Shown: positions 10,944 to 22,400 of the stretch, piece by piece
Numbering within the stretch: position 1 is the first letter of the stretch
Layout of the letters: each line of letters begins with the position of its first letter
Origin: Rhyacichthys aspro
Lineage: Eukaryota; Chordata; Actinopteri; Gobiiformes; Rhyacichthyidae
Reading direction: 5' to 3'
Assembly: GCA_036850595.1 (NCBI GenBank)
Contig: CM072152.1
Coordinates: 2,251,640-2,315,639, forward strand
Length of the DNA: 64,000 nucleotides
The notes under the pieces: model-generated
What the model was told of the DNA's origin: nothing
Databases searched by the model: none
The model's input: only the letters and a program-made list of their open reading frames with translations
Translations under genes and position numbers: made by a program

Positions 10944-13900
10944 TCACTTTCCTCCAGCCATGATTTTGAGGTACTGAAGAGCATTATAGGCAGCATTAGC
11001 ACGGGCAGCATCAGAGCTAGGTGCAAACCCATGACACACTGTGATGGGCTGCGTTGACAGCTCCACCAGACACTGACAGAGGCCTGACAGACTGCGCTCT
11101 TCTGAAAAATAAATAAAAACATACATTAGTGAGTTCACAAAGATGCCTTTTTTGGGATGTTTTGTAACCTTTGACAAAGGAAAAGGTTAAAAAAAGAAGG
11201 AAAAGCTTGCCAAACTGATCGTTCTTGTTCTATACTGTTCCAGTGAAATGTGCCAAAAGTAAAACTTCTGTTAAAAGCCTCAGTACAAATGCTCACCTAG
11301 GTCAAGGTAACTGACGTCGAAGCGCTGCTCCACAGACAGGTCTCTGAGCAGAGAGCAGAAATTGGAGTCAGAGGGGATACCCAGAGGATGGCTGCGCAGC
11401 TGGAGGATCTTCTCTCCAGCAGAGTTCCGCAGAGAATCCCATGTGCAGCTAAAGCCTTTACTTTTACCAGACTCAGCTCTATTGCCCATGTGCTGCATCA
11501 GGGAAAGAAAAGAGAACTTTATTTTTTAGAACACACTGATATAACAGGTGCAGAGTTCAATGTATATGACTTGATAATCAGGACTCCCACACTTTTAAGA
11601 AGTCATTCAGTCATTTAAATAATCTACACCAACTCTTATTTGAGGAGGCAAAATACAAATGTTTTTCTTTCAATTTGGTAATTTTAATAAACTACCAAAA
11701 ACTAGGGCCCATTTCCAGGTTGGTCAGGTTTTCCAAGATTCAAGGAATCTCTGGATGAGGCATAAAAACATACAGTACTGCTAACAGAATATTTGTATAT
11801 TATATATTTGTGTTGTCTTACCATATTGAATGTGTCATCTTCTGTCTCTACATCATTGCTGGTCCTTAAGTCGACTGGAACGTCGTGGATACGTGACAAC
11901 ATTTTCGCTGCTGCATTTCTCTTAGCTAGCTTTTTGGATGTTCCACTTCCTGGAGATATTAAAATTAGGATTATTTTATTTATTTAATTATTTAATTAAC
12001 CAATAACAAGTTACTGAGATTTTTTTCCAACACTTTCCTGTTTAGAGATTGGTATGAAACTGTAAGCAGTAAACAGTAAAGCACTGGCTATGACCACACA
12101 TTTTAAAGCACTGACAACTAAAACAGGGCTTTTTTAAATTTAATTATTTATTTTTTACCAAACTCTTAGATTGTGCATGAAGCTGTTATTAAAGGTGTTT
12201 TGTATAAAATGTTGTAGGCTATAGCTGAACACAATGTTCAGCCAAAACTATGTTTTCATTATCATGTGTAAATTTCTTGAAAATCTTTCCCTGCTTCCAA
12301 AGCCCTTAATCACTATATAGGATTGAACTACAGAGTCGACCATATTGGACTCAATAGAGAACCATTTAAGACATTACCTGACAACTTTTTCTGTTACTGT
12401 TTATCATGTAACAGTGGAGTATATGTAAAGAAAAGTCCACTCGACTGTTAATTGTCAAAAAATAATTGTCTCATTAATTACCAAAACTGACTTGATTATT
12501 GCAACTTTTTCTGGACTAGACATTAAGAAACCAACACGAAATGGAGGAATCAAAATGCAGTGCACTATATACAGTGCCATGGAAAAGGAGTTACCCCTTT
12601 TCTAATTTCTTATTTTTTGCACATTTGTCACCCTCACATTCAGCAGTAATAACTGCTGTAAAAATTTGTGATAACTGGTAATGAGTCTTTTACATTACTC
12701 TGTTGCAGAATTGTTTTAATTCAGCCACACTGGAGGGCTTTCAAGCCACAGCATCTCATTCAGATTCAAGTCCAGACTTTGTCTAGTCCTTTTTGGCCTT
12801 TTGCCTTAGGGTTTTTTATTCTCTGTCAGGTATGCAAATCGTGTGTGTGTGGATGCATATTTATGTATATATTCGTAATAATCAAGGTGTACAATCTATG
12901 TTTTTGTTTTTTTCTGCTTGAAATAAATTCATTTTTTTAAGCCAATCAGAGGTGGATTTGCTGGTGTGTTTTGGATCATTGTCCTGCAACAGAACCCAAG
13001 TGCATTTTAGCTAGAGGTCATGAACTGATGGACATTCTTCTTCGAGATTCTTTGGTAGAGAGCAGAATTCATGGTCATCACAGCACACTATCTCCATCAT
13101 ATTTGACTGTTGGTATGATGTTCTTTTGCTGAAATGCTGTGTTACTTTTACTCCAGATGTAATGGGACACATACCTTCCACAAAGTTCAGCTTTTGTTGT
13201 CAGTTCACAGAATATTTTCCCAAAAGTCTTGGGGATCATCAAGATGTGTTTTGGCAAAAGTGAGACGATCCTTTATGTTCTTCAGTCAGTAGTCAGTAGT
13301 GGTTTTTGCCTTGGAACTTTGCCATGGATGCCATTTTTTCCCTTTCCATACGGTTGGATTGGTTGGGTCCCAAAGCTTTAAAAATGGCTCTGTAATCCTT
13401 TCCAGACTGATGGATGTTTATTACTTTATTTCTCATCTGTTCCTGAATTTCTTTGGATCACAGTCTTGCTTTTTGAGATCTTTTGGCCGATTTCACTTTG
13501 TCAGATAGGTTCTATTGAAGTTTCTTGATTCAGGTCTGGCAGTGGTCAAGTCTGGGTGTGGCTAGTGAACTAACCTTTGAAATGGAATGAAATCAAATCA
13601 TGATTTCACAAATGGGGTTACTACCTTTTCACAGGAAGGTTTGTATAGTTTTTTTTCCCTTAATAAATAAAATCATCACTTAAAAACTGCATTTTGTGTT
13701 TACTTGAGTTATCTTTGTCTAATATTTAAATTTATTTGATGATCTGAAACACTTAAGTGTTACAAATGTGCAAGAAAATAAGAAACGAAGCAATCAAAGC
13801 AATGTGATTGGCTGTTGGTGTATAACAAGTCAATTGAAATCTGCACTTTTGCCACCATTTGCATCAAATAAATGAATAAAAACCTTGTTATACAACTGAT

Positions 13901-16900
13901 ACACTACAACTTGGCCAAGATTAAACTATCCTTGGTACCTATTTCCATGAATCTCTCCACTCTGCAGGTCATGGTGAACTCTTTGCGATGTGCTGGTCCT
14001 GACTCCTGTGTGACGGTGTACTCCGGCAAACGCCATCCTTTCTGCACCACCAGCTCCTGACAAAGAAACACTCATAATTACAATTGTACAGCTAACTAAA
14101 TAGCACAAACCTCTAATTAAACATCAGCACAAGAAGCTACCAAAGTTGAGTTCAGACCTGCAGTGCCCCTACTGGGTTACATTCAGACTGCTGAGAAGTG
14201 CTTGAGGTCTTCATTTCAGAGGGAGAGCTGCAAGGATTAGACCAAACAAACAAAAGAAAAGAAAACTATTATGTGTCAAGTTGAAATGTACAGTATAATG
14301 AACTTCAATATGCAACATAAGCCTTAATAACAACATATCTGGTGAATAAACTCAAGTTCAGTATGGCATTTCAAAATGCACATTAAAACACATGGCGACA
14401 TGAAATATCACAAATGTATTATTAATGCAAGAACAATATTCATATTCATAACTGCTTGAACTGCAATAATAAGATGTTGTTAGCATTAGACAGACTTTAT
14501 TGTCAATCAAATATACAACAGGTTTGAACAAAATAAATGTTGCTGCATTGGCTAAACATATAAAATATGCATGAATAAAATAAATTGATTAACAGAGCAC
14601 TGCAAACTATGGTGCATTTAAAAAAGTCCTGGTTTAGACCAGGTTCATTTCTACATTTAGTCCTAGTGCAGAACTGTTAAGACCTAGTTTAGTCCTAATT
14701 TAGCACCTGCTTTGATGAGTGGAAGTTAGTCCAAAACCTTTTTATTTAATATTTTCTAAATCAAATTGAATTAAAGTAGCATCACATAACTTTCAGCTCA
14801 AAAATACATATTTTCAAAATCACTGCCAAAACACTGGACCCTAGCAGAGTTGTATACACATTATACAAAAGAGACCCTACGGTTTAAGAAGACATGTTCT
14901 TCTTCCAAACTTTCCACATGAAAACCATAGGACACTGCTGAAAGGGGGTCTGCGCCCTCTAGTGGTGTAGAAAAGGCTCAATATTCGAGAGCGCCTTTAC
15001 CTAGTGACATCAGCAACCAATCACAATTTTATATTTTGAAAGTGTTGGGGTTACAGGGAGGTCAGACGACGAGTGAAGAGCAGTGAAAAGAGTGTAGAGG
15101 CTTCTGAGTTTGTCCTATTTAGATGGTTAATGTCCTGTTCTGCACCTAAGGTGTTGTGGAAGTTGTGTGCCTGTATATATAATGTAAGTATTACATTTTG
15201 TTGTTTAACATTGTAGTGAATGCTTGTTCAATGCTTAATTACTTTGTGCCGCTTGTTAAGAGGGCTACATAATATGCACAATGGACGTCGTCATTAATTG
15301 TGTAAACTGTATTTACTGTGTTACGGCTCGTGAGGTGTTTGAGGTGTACTGAGTGTTTGTATTAGCAGGTCTGTACTTTATCCATGTTAATTAATGTTTG
15401 TAGGTGTGCTCATTACTTAGAGAGTGCCCCCATAGCGTTATGTCATCGCCATGCTCGGCTTCTCTTAAAGGGCCAGATACTTATTTCACTTTGAAGGGAA
15501 GATTGAGCTTTTTTTATTTTATCATAGTGGATAGTGAACTTCCCTTGAAGTTATTGTTGCACCTCCTTAATGTTAGGAGCTTTATTAATCATGTACCCAA
15601 ATCTTATTGCATTGTGTGTATATATAGACTCACCTGTATGTGTATAGCTGGTCTTTTTTGTTTGTCCCCCTTTGTTGTAGAACCACACACCACTGTATCC
15701 ACAATCATACCTCCACACCTAACTGTTCAATAAACATCCTTATTGGCTAAGGCATCTGGCTCAGTTCTTATTGGACACCCTGCAGCAGTACAGATTCATA
15801 CAGCACCCACTAGGTTTCCACAAGTGGCCAAAAGTTATGCAGTCCTGCTTTTAATTAAACATTTTAACTAGGGGTGGGAGAAAAAAAAATTATGAATCGA
15901 CATTAAATTTGAAAATAAATTTTCTTGTGATTTGAATCGATTCGGGGGAAAAAAATCTATATTTTTTAAAATGCTGTTGTTGTACTAAAAAGACAGAACC
16001 CCACCACGAGAGTTTGTGCGCCACCTGGACACATTAGAGTGCGCACAGAGTGCAGACAGAGGACAGCGCAAGCCATGGAAGAGGAAAGACAAGTCCGAAT
16101 CCCCTCCCTAGCCCCTAACCCCTCAATCACTATATAGTGCTGCCCTTTACAGAAGACTATATAGTGCACTCAATTTGTGAACAGCTTTGGACACTACACG
16201 TTTGTTTTCTGTTGCCGATAGTCACGTGACTCACGTACATGTTTAAAAAAAAGTTAGCTGAACTCCGCTGATAATGGACTTTGTAATAGACTCTGGCAAG
16301 ACTTTAGTGATATAACAATTCATAATTACATGCCTATGTGTTTTAATCAACAAGCCTTATCCCATTAATGACCAAAACAGACTGGATTATTGCTACTCTT
16401 TTCTGTCTCAGAGGAAGCTCTCATATCTGTGTCTGTATGATTTCAGGTTTAGCTAATGTTAGTGATTTTACATGGTAACCGTTTATTAACAACAATTTAT
16501 GACTAAATATGTTTCCATCATTAGAAAATAAAAAAATTGTAAAACTTGTGTCTCATTTCATTCAAGCCTGTTGTGTCAGATAAACATGTCATGGTCATGT
16601 TGCTCTCTGACGATAATTTGCAAGGCATTATGGTCTATTTTGACCATATGACGACCACATGGATGTATCCATGAATGAATCGCTGCTCACTACTGTTACT
16701 GATGCATTGTGGGAAACTTTGAGTGCACAATAACTATTATTAAATTACTGTTACTGTTGCACATTGTATATGCATTAAACAACTAATTTTATTTAATAAA
16801 ATAGGTACATTCACCACCTTATTTTTGTAAAAATATTTCATTGTAATTTTATTTTATTTTATACTATAAGTTGTTTAATGTGCAGGAAAAGAAAACAAAA

Positions 16901-18382
16901 TACATTTCAGGTTTTTGATGCAGTGGTATTTTTCTTTTTGTAACACTGTCCAACACAGTCAAATAGTAAGAAAAAAGCAACACTAAACTGCAAACTGGAA
17001 ATAAAATATAAATAAATATATATCAAGTTGAAATTTGATTCAAATTGAAGAATCGTTTTTTAATTGAGAATCTATTTTGAATGGTGAATCGAAAAAATTG
17101 TGAATCAATTTTCAATCAAATCGTGACCCCAAGAATTGATACAAATCAAATAGATTCCAAAAGATTCCCACCTCAAATTTTTACTATGCCAAAGAACATT
17201 CAAACAAAGCAGCTTCTATTGTTATCTCAATAGTTGTCACGTTTTTCTGATATCTTACAGCCCTACACAATATCCAACATAGCTCTCACACATTTCATGT
17301 CAGCCTATTTAAATTTGCTAATTGAATGCAGACAATAATAAATATCTGAAGAGAACCTGACCTGTCTCCGTCCGCAGCCACATCCACCCCGATAAACCCG
17401 TCTACGTCAGCACTAACTCCAGAGGGACCACACAGGCCTCCCTTGAGCATCTTCAGAGCAGCCTCGGCCGCTTTGTGTTTGGCTGCCTTCTTGCTGGGCC
17501 CTTGACCGGTGCAGCTGATGTCTCCCACGGACACTCGGAACGTGAAGTTGGGCTGGTGGGCCTGTCCCTCAGCCTTCAGCAGGTCGTACACTGGGGTCTT
17601 GCCTATCCGCGTTCCATACTCCTGCAGCAGACTGATGGGCGTCTTCCCGGGGTTCACTGCCAGCATTTGCTCAATACTTGATGGAGATAGACATTTCCAG
17701 TATTAGCATTCATGGTAACTAGTGAATATTTGATGACAGCGTTTTACAATTATATTCATATAAACAAAACTGAGTATATAAGATCACAGTTCTGGGTTAA
17801 GTGATTGTTGTAAGATTTTAATTAATCCTTGCACTTTGTAACAGAAAGTACATTGTTATAATCTTGTCATTTATGAGAACTGAAAAATTTGACTTTGTGG
17901 TATGGCCAAAAAACTGTGGTGATATCCTGCCCATGCACTTTTGAGTCATTTGTGTCAGCATAGAAGTAAAACTAAAGGAGATGTTAATTGCAGTGTTTAT
18001 GCACAGACATAAGCCTTTGTTGAAAATTGTCTTAACTATGTAAAGTCATGATAGTATGACTGGGGTGTCTGTTTAGACTTACTAGCCAATGTCATGTCTT
18101 TATTTGTTCTGCCATTCTGATTAAGCTCAGAAAATATTCGAGTTCGACTGGCCGGTTTCCAGGTTACGATACCATATCGAATTATACATTGATTTGCTGT
18201 CCACTCTATGAATCCTTAGTGAATCGCAGTGTCCCACAACTTATTCGGCTTGTGTGTTTAGCACAGAGCACTGTTTTAAACACAAAGTGAGGTGCATGTT
18301 TAGCACCTTCAGCTTGTAGCCTAGCCTACCTGGAGCACCCGGAGTTTCTCTTCCAGCTGTCCGGTGCTATCTCGTCGTTCAT
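10944..18382 (-). CDS. tarbp2: TAR RNA-binding protein 2 (TRBP), Dicer partner, complete
   Basis: Seven minus-strand coding exons: 18382-18330, 17676-17362, 14227-14158, 14056-13939, 11949-11822, 11492-11297 and 11101-10944. All have GT-AG borders, and 1038 nt encode 345 residues (human TARBP2 has 366). dsRBD1 (about 30-97) has SLLQEYGTRIGKTPVYDLL and GPSKKAAKHKAAEAAL. dsRBD2 (about 140-207) has QKGWRLPEYTVTQESGPAHR and SGTSKKLAKRNAA. The C-terminal dsRBD3 (about 245-340) has CTWDSLRNSAGEKIL and SGLCQCLVELSTQP and ends LKIMAGGK. TARBP2 rather than the paralogue PRKRA is indicated by YGTRIGKTPVYDLLKAEGQA and QSECNPVGALQELVV. In the family, dsRBD1 and 2 bind pre-miRNA/siRNA duplexes and dsRBD3 binds Dicer and PKR. 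The linker between dsRBD1 and 2 is about 20 residues shorter than in human. The 17-residue first exon uses the only upstream ATG with a matching phase and donor. Introns 2 and 4 carry large transposons. Confidence 0.96.
12290..12560. repeat. Dispersed repeat shared with the interior of the hAT-like element at 16.1 kb
   Basis: CCCTTAATCACTATATAGG (12304) and CATTAATTACCAAAACTGAC with TTGATTATTGCAACTTTTTCTG (about 12473-12515) match CCCTCAATCACTATATAGTG (16118) and CATTAATGACCAAAACAGAC with TGGATTATTGCTACTCTTTTCTG (about 16365-16410) in the same order. It is an old interspersed repeat in tarbp2 intron 4; its class is unknown. Confidence 0.55.
12570..13800 (-). mobile_element. Decayed Tc1/mariner-type transposon, transposase on minus strand
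   Basis: It starts TACAGTGCCATGGAAAAGGAGTTACCCC, the degenerate end of a well-known vertebrate Tc1-like family. Antisense transposase blocks follow: TTGGATCATTGTCCTGCAAC, TTTGACTGTTGGTATGATGT, TCTTGGGGATCATCAAGATG and CCTGAATTTCTTTGGATC. It closes with AACTGCATTTTGTGTTTACTTGAG and GTGCAAGAAAATAAGAAACG. On the minus strand the helix-turn-helix region is readable (SGKDYRAIFKALG), but frames are interrupted. It sits in tarbp2 intron 4, in the same orientation as the gene. Inactive. Confidence 0.85.
14228..15042. other. tarbp2 intron 2, proximal part
   Basis: No exon or named element is seen. It includes a locally repetitive stretch of GTTTAGACC / TTTAGTCCTA motifs (14626-14705) and a CGCCCTCTAGTGGTG motif at 14955 that is typical of dispersed fish repeats. 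Confidence 0.4.
15043..15792 (+). mobile_element. Candidate solo LTR
   Basis: A block of about 750 bp begins TGTTGGGGTTACAGGGAGG and ends CACCCTGCAGCAGTACA, i.e. TGT...ACA-like termini. It contains TATATATA-type sites (15174 and 15617) and, near the right end, AATAAA (15729-15734) followed by CTCAGTTCTTATTGGACACCC. This promoter, poly(A) and terminator order is that of a long terminal repeat. No flanking target duplication or internal retroelement genes were found, so it would be a solo LTR with uncertain borders. It lies in tarbp2 intron 2. Confidence 0.45.
15869..17176. mobile_element. hAT-like DNA transposon (non-coding), with 8-bp target duplication
   Basis: The left end is TAGGGGTGGGAGAAAAAAAA followed by ATCGATTC-rich sequence. 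The right end, inverted, is a decayed match (GAGGTGGGAATCTTTTGG with ATCGATT-type subterminal repeats). Flanking octamers ATTTTAAC (15861-15868) and ATTTTTAC (17177-17184) agree at 7 of 8 bases, as expected for an aged hAT target-site duplication. The interior has no transposase frame and contains sequence shared with the repeat at 12290-12560. It lies in tarbp2 intron 2. Confidence 0.75.
17677..18329 (-). other. tarbp2 intron 1
   Basis: A 653-bp intron with a GTAGGC donor after codon 17 (plus two bases) and a TCTCCATCAAG acceptor. Nothing else is recognised in it. Confidence 0.7.
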
Positions 18383-19436
18383 TCCCTATTTGACACAAAC
18401 AGAGCCGGGTGGTTTCGGATGGCAACTCCCCCCAAATTTTCATTAGACAGAACTTCACAATTCCGATATGTAAGAAACAAAACGCTTAAAAATGTAGCAA
18501 CGCTTCTGCGGTGGCGCAAATGTGACGTAAACGGAGTCCTTGGTTTATGATTGGCTGGAATCGACTTCATCTGTGGTTAAAACAGACTGGACGCATTGGC
18601 GTCCTCTGTTTGTGGGACAGAGTTAGAACTACAGTGAAGCTACACTGGTTAGTAAGTCTGTCTTACTAACCACCTAATGCTTATTAAATATATTTTGTTC
18701 ACACTGTGTTATTCACATTATTTACAAGATGACAAAAATTGAAAACTCTTTTCCTTGTGCCCTTCATTAAGACATTATTTCTCCCAGAAGCCAGGTAATC
18801 ATTCTCCACGATGGTCTGTATGCAACAGGTCAGAATCAGATTTTTTGGAGGTTTTAAAAGTTTTTAGAAGATCTATGCTTTACATTAGGACGGCAATGTT
18901 GACGTTAAATGGTACGATCACACTCCGGAGCACAAGGTGGCGGTAATGTATCATTTATTTGCCAAGCGCCTTCTAAAAAAGAGTATACAGGAGCAAGAGA
19001 ATTCATTGTGTTTTTTACACCTTTGCAAATAAAGTCGCTCTTTATATATTTTACGTGTGTTATCTTACTTTATATTTTATTCACAGCAGCATATATTGAT
19101 CGATGACAGTGCTCTTTTATTCAGATTTGTTTGATTAAAAACATTATCTAATATTAACGTGTATGTCGTTTTTATATATCTTGGACCAGTTAAACCATCT
19201 TTGTACGTATATTTGTATGGGTTGTAAGCTCTTCAATGACATTTAACTTAATGGCAGGTTCAGATAAAACTGGGTGTTTACTTAATAAAATAATAGAATA
19301 AAATTAACAGTAATTATATATCTAACTGACTGAAGTACTGTCAGCTAGAGTTAAATGTGTAGTCAGTTAAGCTGACAGCGTTTAATTCGAGCTAAACATT
19401 TTAGCACGAGAGTTATAGTTAGCTTGTTAGCAAAAC
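18383..19436. promoter_or_regulatory. Divergent promoter region shared by tarbp2 and cdk5rap1
   Basis: The 1,054 bp between two oppositely oriented start codons must hold both 5' UTRs and core promoters. On the tarbp2 side are a CRE/ATF-like TGACGTAA (18523-18530) and an inverted CCAAT box, GATTGGC (18549-18555). An 11-bp perfect hairpin sits at 18646-18672. A CAAGGTGGCGGTAATGTATC to CCAAGCGCC stretch (18932-18970) resembles a widespread fish repeat. There is no CpG island as strong as the one at 48 kb. Transcription start sites cannot be placed from sequence. Confidence 0.6.
18646..18672. repeat. Short perfect hairpin in the divergent promoter
   Basis: Arms TGGTTAGTAAG and CTTACTAACCA (11 bp each, no mismatch) flank the loop TCTGT. 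It lies 264 bp upstream of the tarbp2 ATG and about 760 bp upstream of the cdk5rap1 ATG. Whether it is transcribed is unknown. Confidence 0.85.
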
Positions 19437-22400
19437 ATGGAGTGTATGAGAGTTTTCAGAATCTCGTGTTGTCTGCCTAAACTCTGGACATTTATTCGAT
19501 GTGCTCAGCCCAGACTGTGCTCTTCTTCAACTGCTACTACAGACGGAAAAACTGCTTTAGACAAATTCAGGGCTGAGCTGTCCTCAGGTCCAAGTTTTCC
19601 TGATTTTATCCGTGGAGTTTCAGCTGAAAAACCAAGTCCTGTTCTTGATGGAGAGCTCCAGGAAAACAGCAGTTATTTGTCTGAACATTTGGAAAAGGGC
19701 AACTCGAGGAAAGGTTGGTGCAGCTGGACGTAGGTGGAGATCCCTGAATAGATAATATATGAAACTCATAAAAGCCACGTGATTCATAAAAGTTAGTTTA
19801 TAGTCATTTGTTTCTCTATATATTATTATTAAATAAAAATCAAGTAATATATAGCCATCTAATTACAATATTCAGCAAAGATATCACAATTTTGTTACAT
19901 ATTACTTATAATTTAGAAACATTACAATGACATACACTTTGCAAATGCTATAAATAAAAATCTTCAAATAATATAAACTTGGGTTGTTTATTTTCATTAA
20001 TCAAATTTATTATTTATTTTTATTAATCAAAATGCAGTGAATGAACACAAAAAATCTAAATGAAATCTTGATTTGTTTTAAACTGCATCAGTTCTTCTAG
20101 TTTTACAGGTTGGTTGTTCCTGGGCACTGTGGGGTGGGGCCATACAATCACATGTTTATTGTACCCACCACTAAAATGGGATTCACTCCTGACTACATGT
20201 TTGTAGTCATTGTTTTGCATATGAGACAAAATAACTAAATAAATGTTTTTTCTCACAGTGTATTTTGAAACCTATGGCTGCCAGATGAATGTGAATGACA
20301 CCGAAATAGCCTGGTCTATCTTACAGAAGAAGGGATACCAACGCACACAGCACTTAAACGAAGTAAGAGACATTCATTTAAATGTAATGTTTGCTCAATT
20401 TAAACACAGTTTACCCACTTTTCTGTTTTTCTTTTCTTGCAGGCAGATGTTGTCCTTCTGCTGACTTGCTCTATCAGGTCAGACTTGAAAACTCAAAATA
20501 ATTACAAATAGATAATCAGAGGTGTTTCTAGACTATTTGAGGGGCCCATACATACACTGAACTCAAGGCACATTAGGCATGAAACATCAATCTGTGCACA
20601 CTGATGAAAGAAATGCCTTCAACACTGTGTACTTGTTTTAAGACACGTATGGCCTTATAAATTCATTTGTTAATTTCTGCTCATTTTAAACATAATTTCT
20701 CAACATCTTTAAAATTGATATGTGTTAGGTTTTTGCAGTATGCCGTAAGGAAAAATGAAAAAATAGTTGTTGCTAGTTTTTCTAAAGAAACACATCATCC
20801 CCCTTCAGACCATGCTCTAAAATCTGAACAGAGGGATGGATCCATTGTGACAACCCTAATGTGAGATGTTTTGTTTTGGTTTTTTTTTTCTAAGTCAGTT
20901 TTATTTCTACAGCTCCACAACAACCATATCACAACAACCAATGCATGAAAGGGCTTAAAAGACTGTACCAGACAACTGCCCTGTTTTTAGAGCCTCCATC
21001 AGGGCGAGGGAACACTCAAGAAACCCAACCATGGGTAAAATAGAGACACTTCAGGGAGAACCACAAAAGGAGAATCACATGAAAAATACATGAAAATCAA
21101 GTCCATTTATTTTGAGCAGGAAGGGAACAGTTCCAATTGCCATTGTATTTAAGCACTGAATTATTTTGGTATTTATTACCTATTATAGACTTTCAAGGTT
21201 TAACAGCTGATTTAAAATAAATCACTCAACAGGATTGTGTATTACAAAGTTACCAATGGTTAATGCACAATCTCTCAGTATGATTAAAGGACTAGTGAGC
21301 ATGTGTCTAGATAGCTAGAAGATGTATTGAAAAATAAGGTATAAAGGGGGCCTTCTAGTCAGTCAGCCCTCATTTGGGGCCCTAGGCAATTGTCTGATTT
21401 GCCTACCATGCTATCATGAATATATTTTGCCTCCATTCAGGGAAAAGGCTGAACAAACCATTTGGAATAGACTTCAACAACTCAAAGCCATGAAGAAGAA
21501 ACGCCTTAGGAGCCATATCCCCATGAAAATAGGGATTTTAGGTGGGTTACTCCAATAAAAATGTCAACATTTTTACTATTATTTGCATCATTTCTGGGGA
21601 TTTGTGTTTGTCCAGGCTGTATGGCAGAGCGACTGAAGACAGAGCTGCTGGAGCGGGAAAAGCTGGTGGATGTTCTGGCTGGTCCAGATACGTACCGGGA
21701 CCTCCCTAGGCTCCTGACGGTCGCTGATGGGGGTCATCAGGCGAGCAACGTGCTGCTGTCACTGGAGGAGACATACGCTGACATCATGCCTGTTCAGCAT
21801 GCTCCTCAGGGCTACAGCGCCTTTGTGTGAGTGCGAAAGGGGGAAATCAGGGATCCCTTTTCACCTCTGTGTCTACTGAAGTTGTGTTTACTATTGTTGT
21901 TTTCTTGTTGTTGCAGCTCCATAATGCGAGGCTGTGACAACATGTGCAGCTACTGCATCGTTCCTTTTACTCGTGGCAGAGAGAGGAGTCGACCTGTCAG
22001 CTCTGTTTTGGAGGAGGTTCGCTTACTTTCAGACCAGGCAAGTTCTAAGACCCACCAATTCTGAAGAACTTTTAGTTTAACATTTAGTGTAGTTTTCCAG
22101 CCATTTAATTGAATGATCTGATTAAATTGCTCAACTGTACTGAAAATGACATATGAAACATCTTAACATTCTGACTAGTTTTCTCCCCTCCTTTTTATAA
22201 GATTGTGGCTGTAAACTTTGGTGCACATTTTGTTTGAAATATCCTTCATCTTCCTCATGCTCCTTTCCTGGTGGCTGTTCCTCTCACTAACCTCCCATCT
22301 CAGTCAACCTCCTGACTTGTTTATGCTCAATTAGTGACACTGGAAAAGGCTAGCCATTGTCTCCATTTATGCCGTCTCCCAGAATTCTGTAAAAAAAAAA

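Noticed and set aside
17295..17666. Assignment of the dsRBD gene to PRKRA (PACT)
   Set aside because: YGTRIGKTPVYDLLKAEGQA and QSECNPVGALQELVV are TARBP2-specific; PRKRA differs at these positions.
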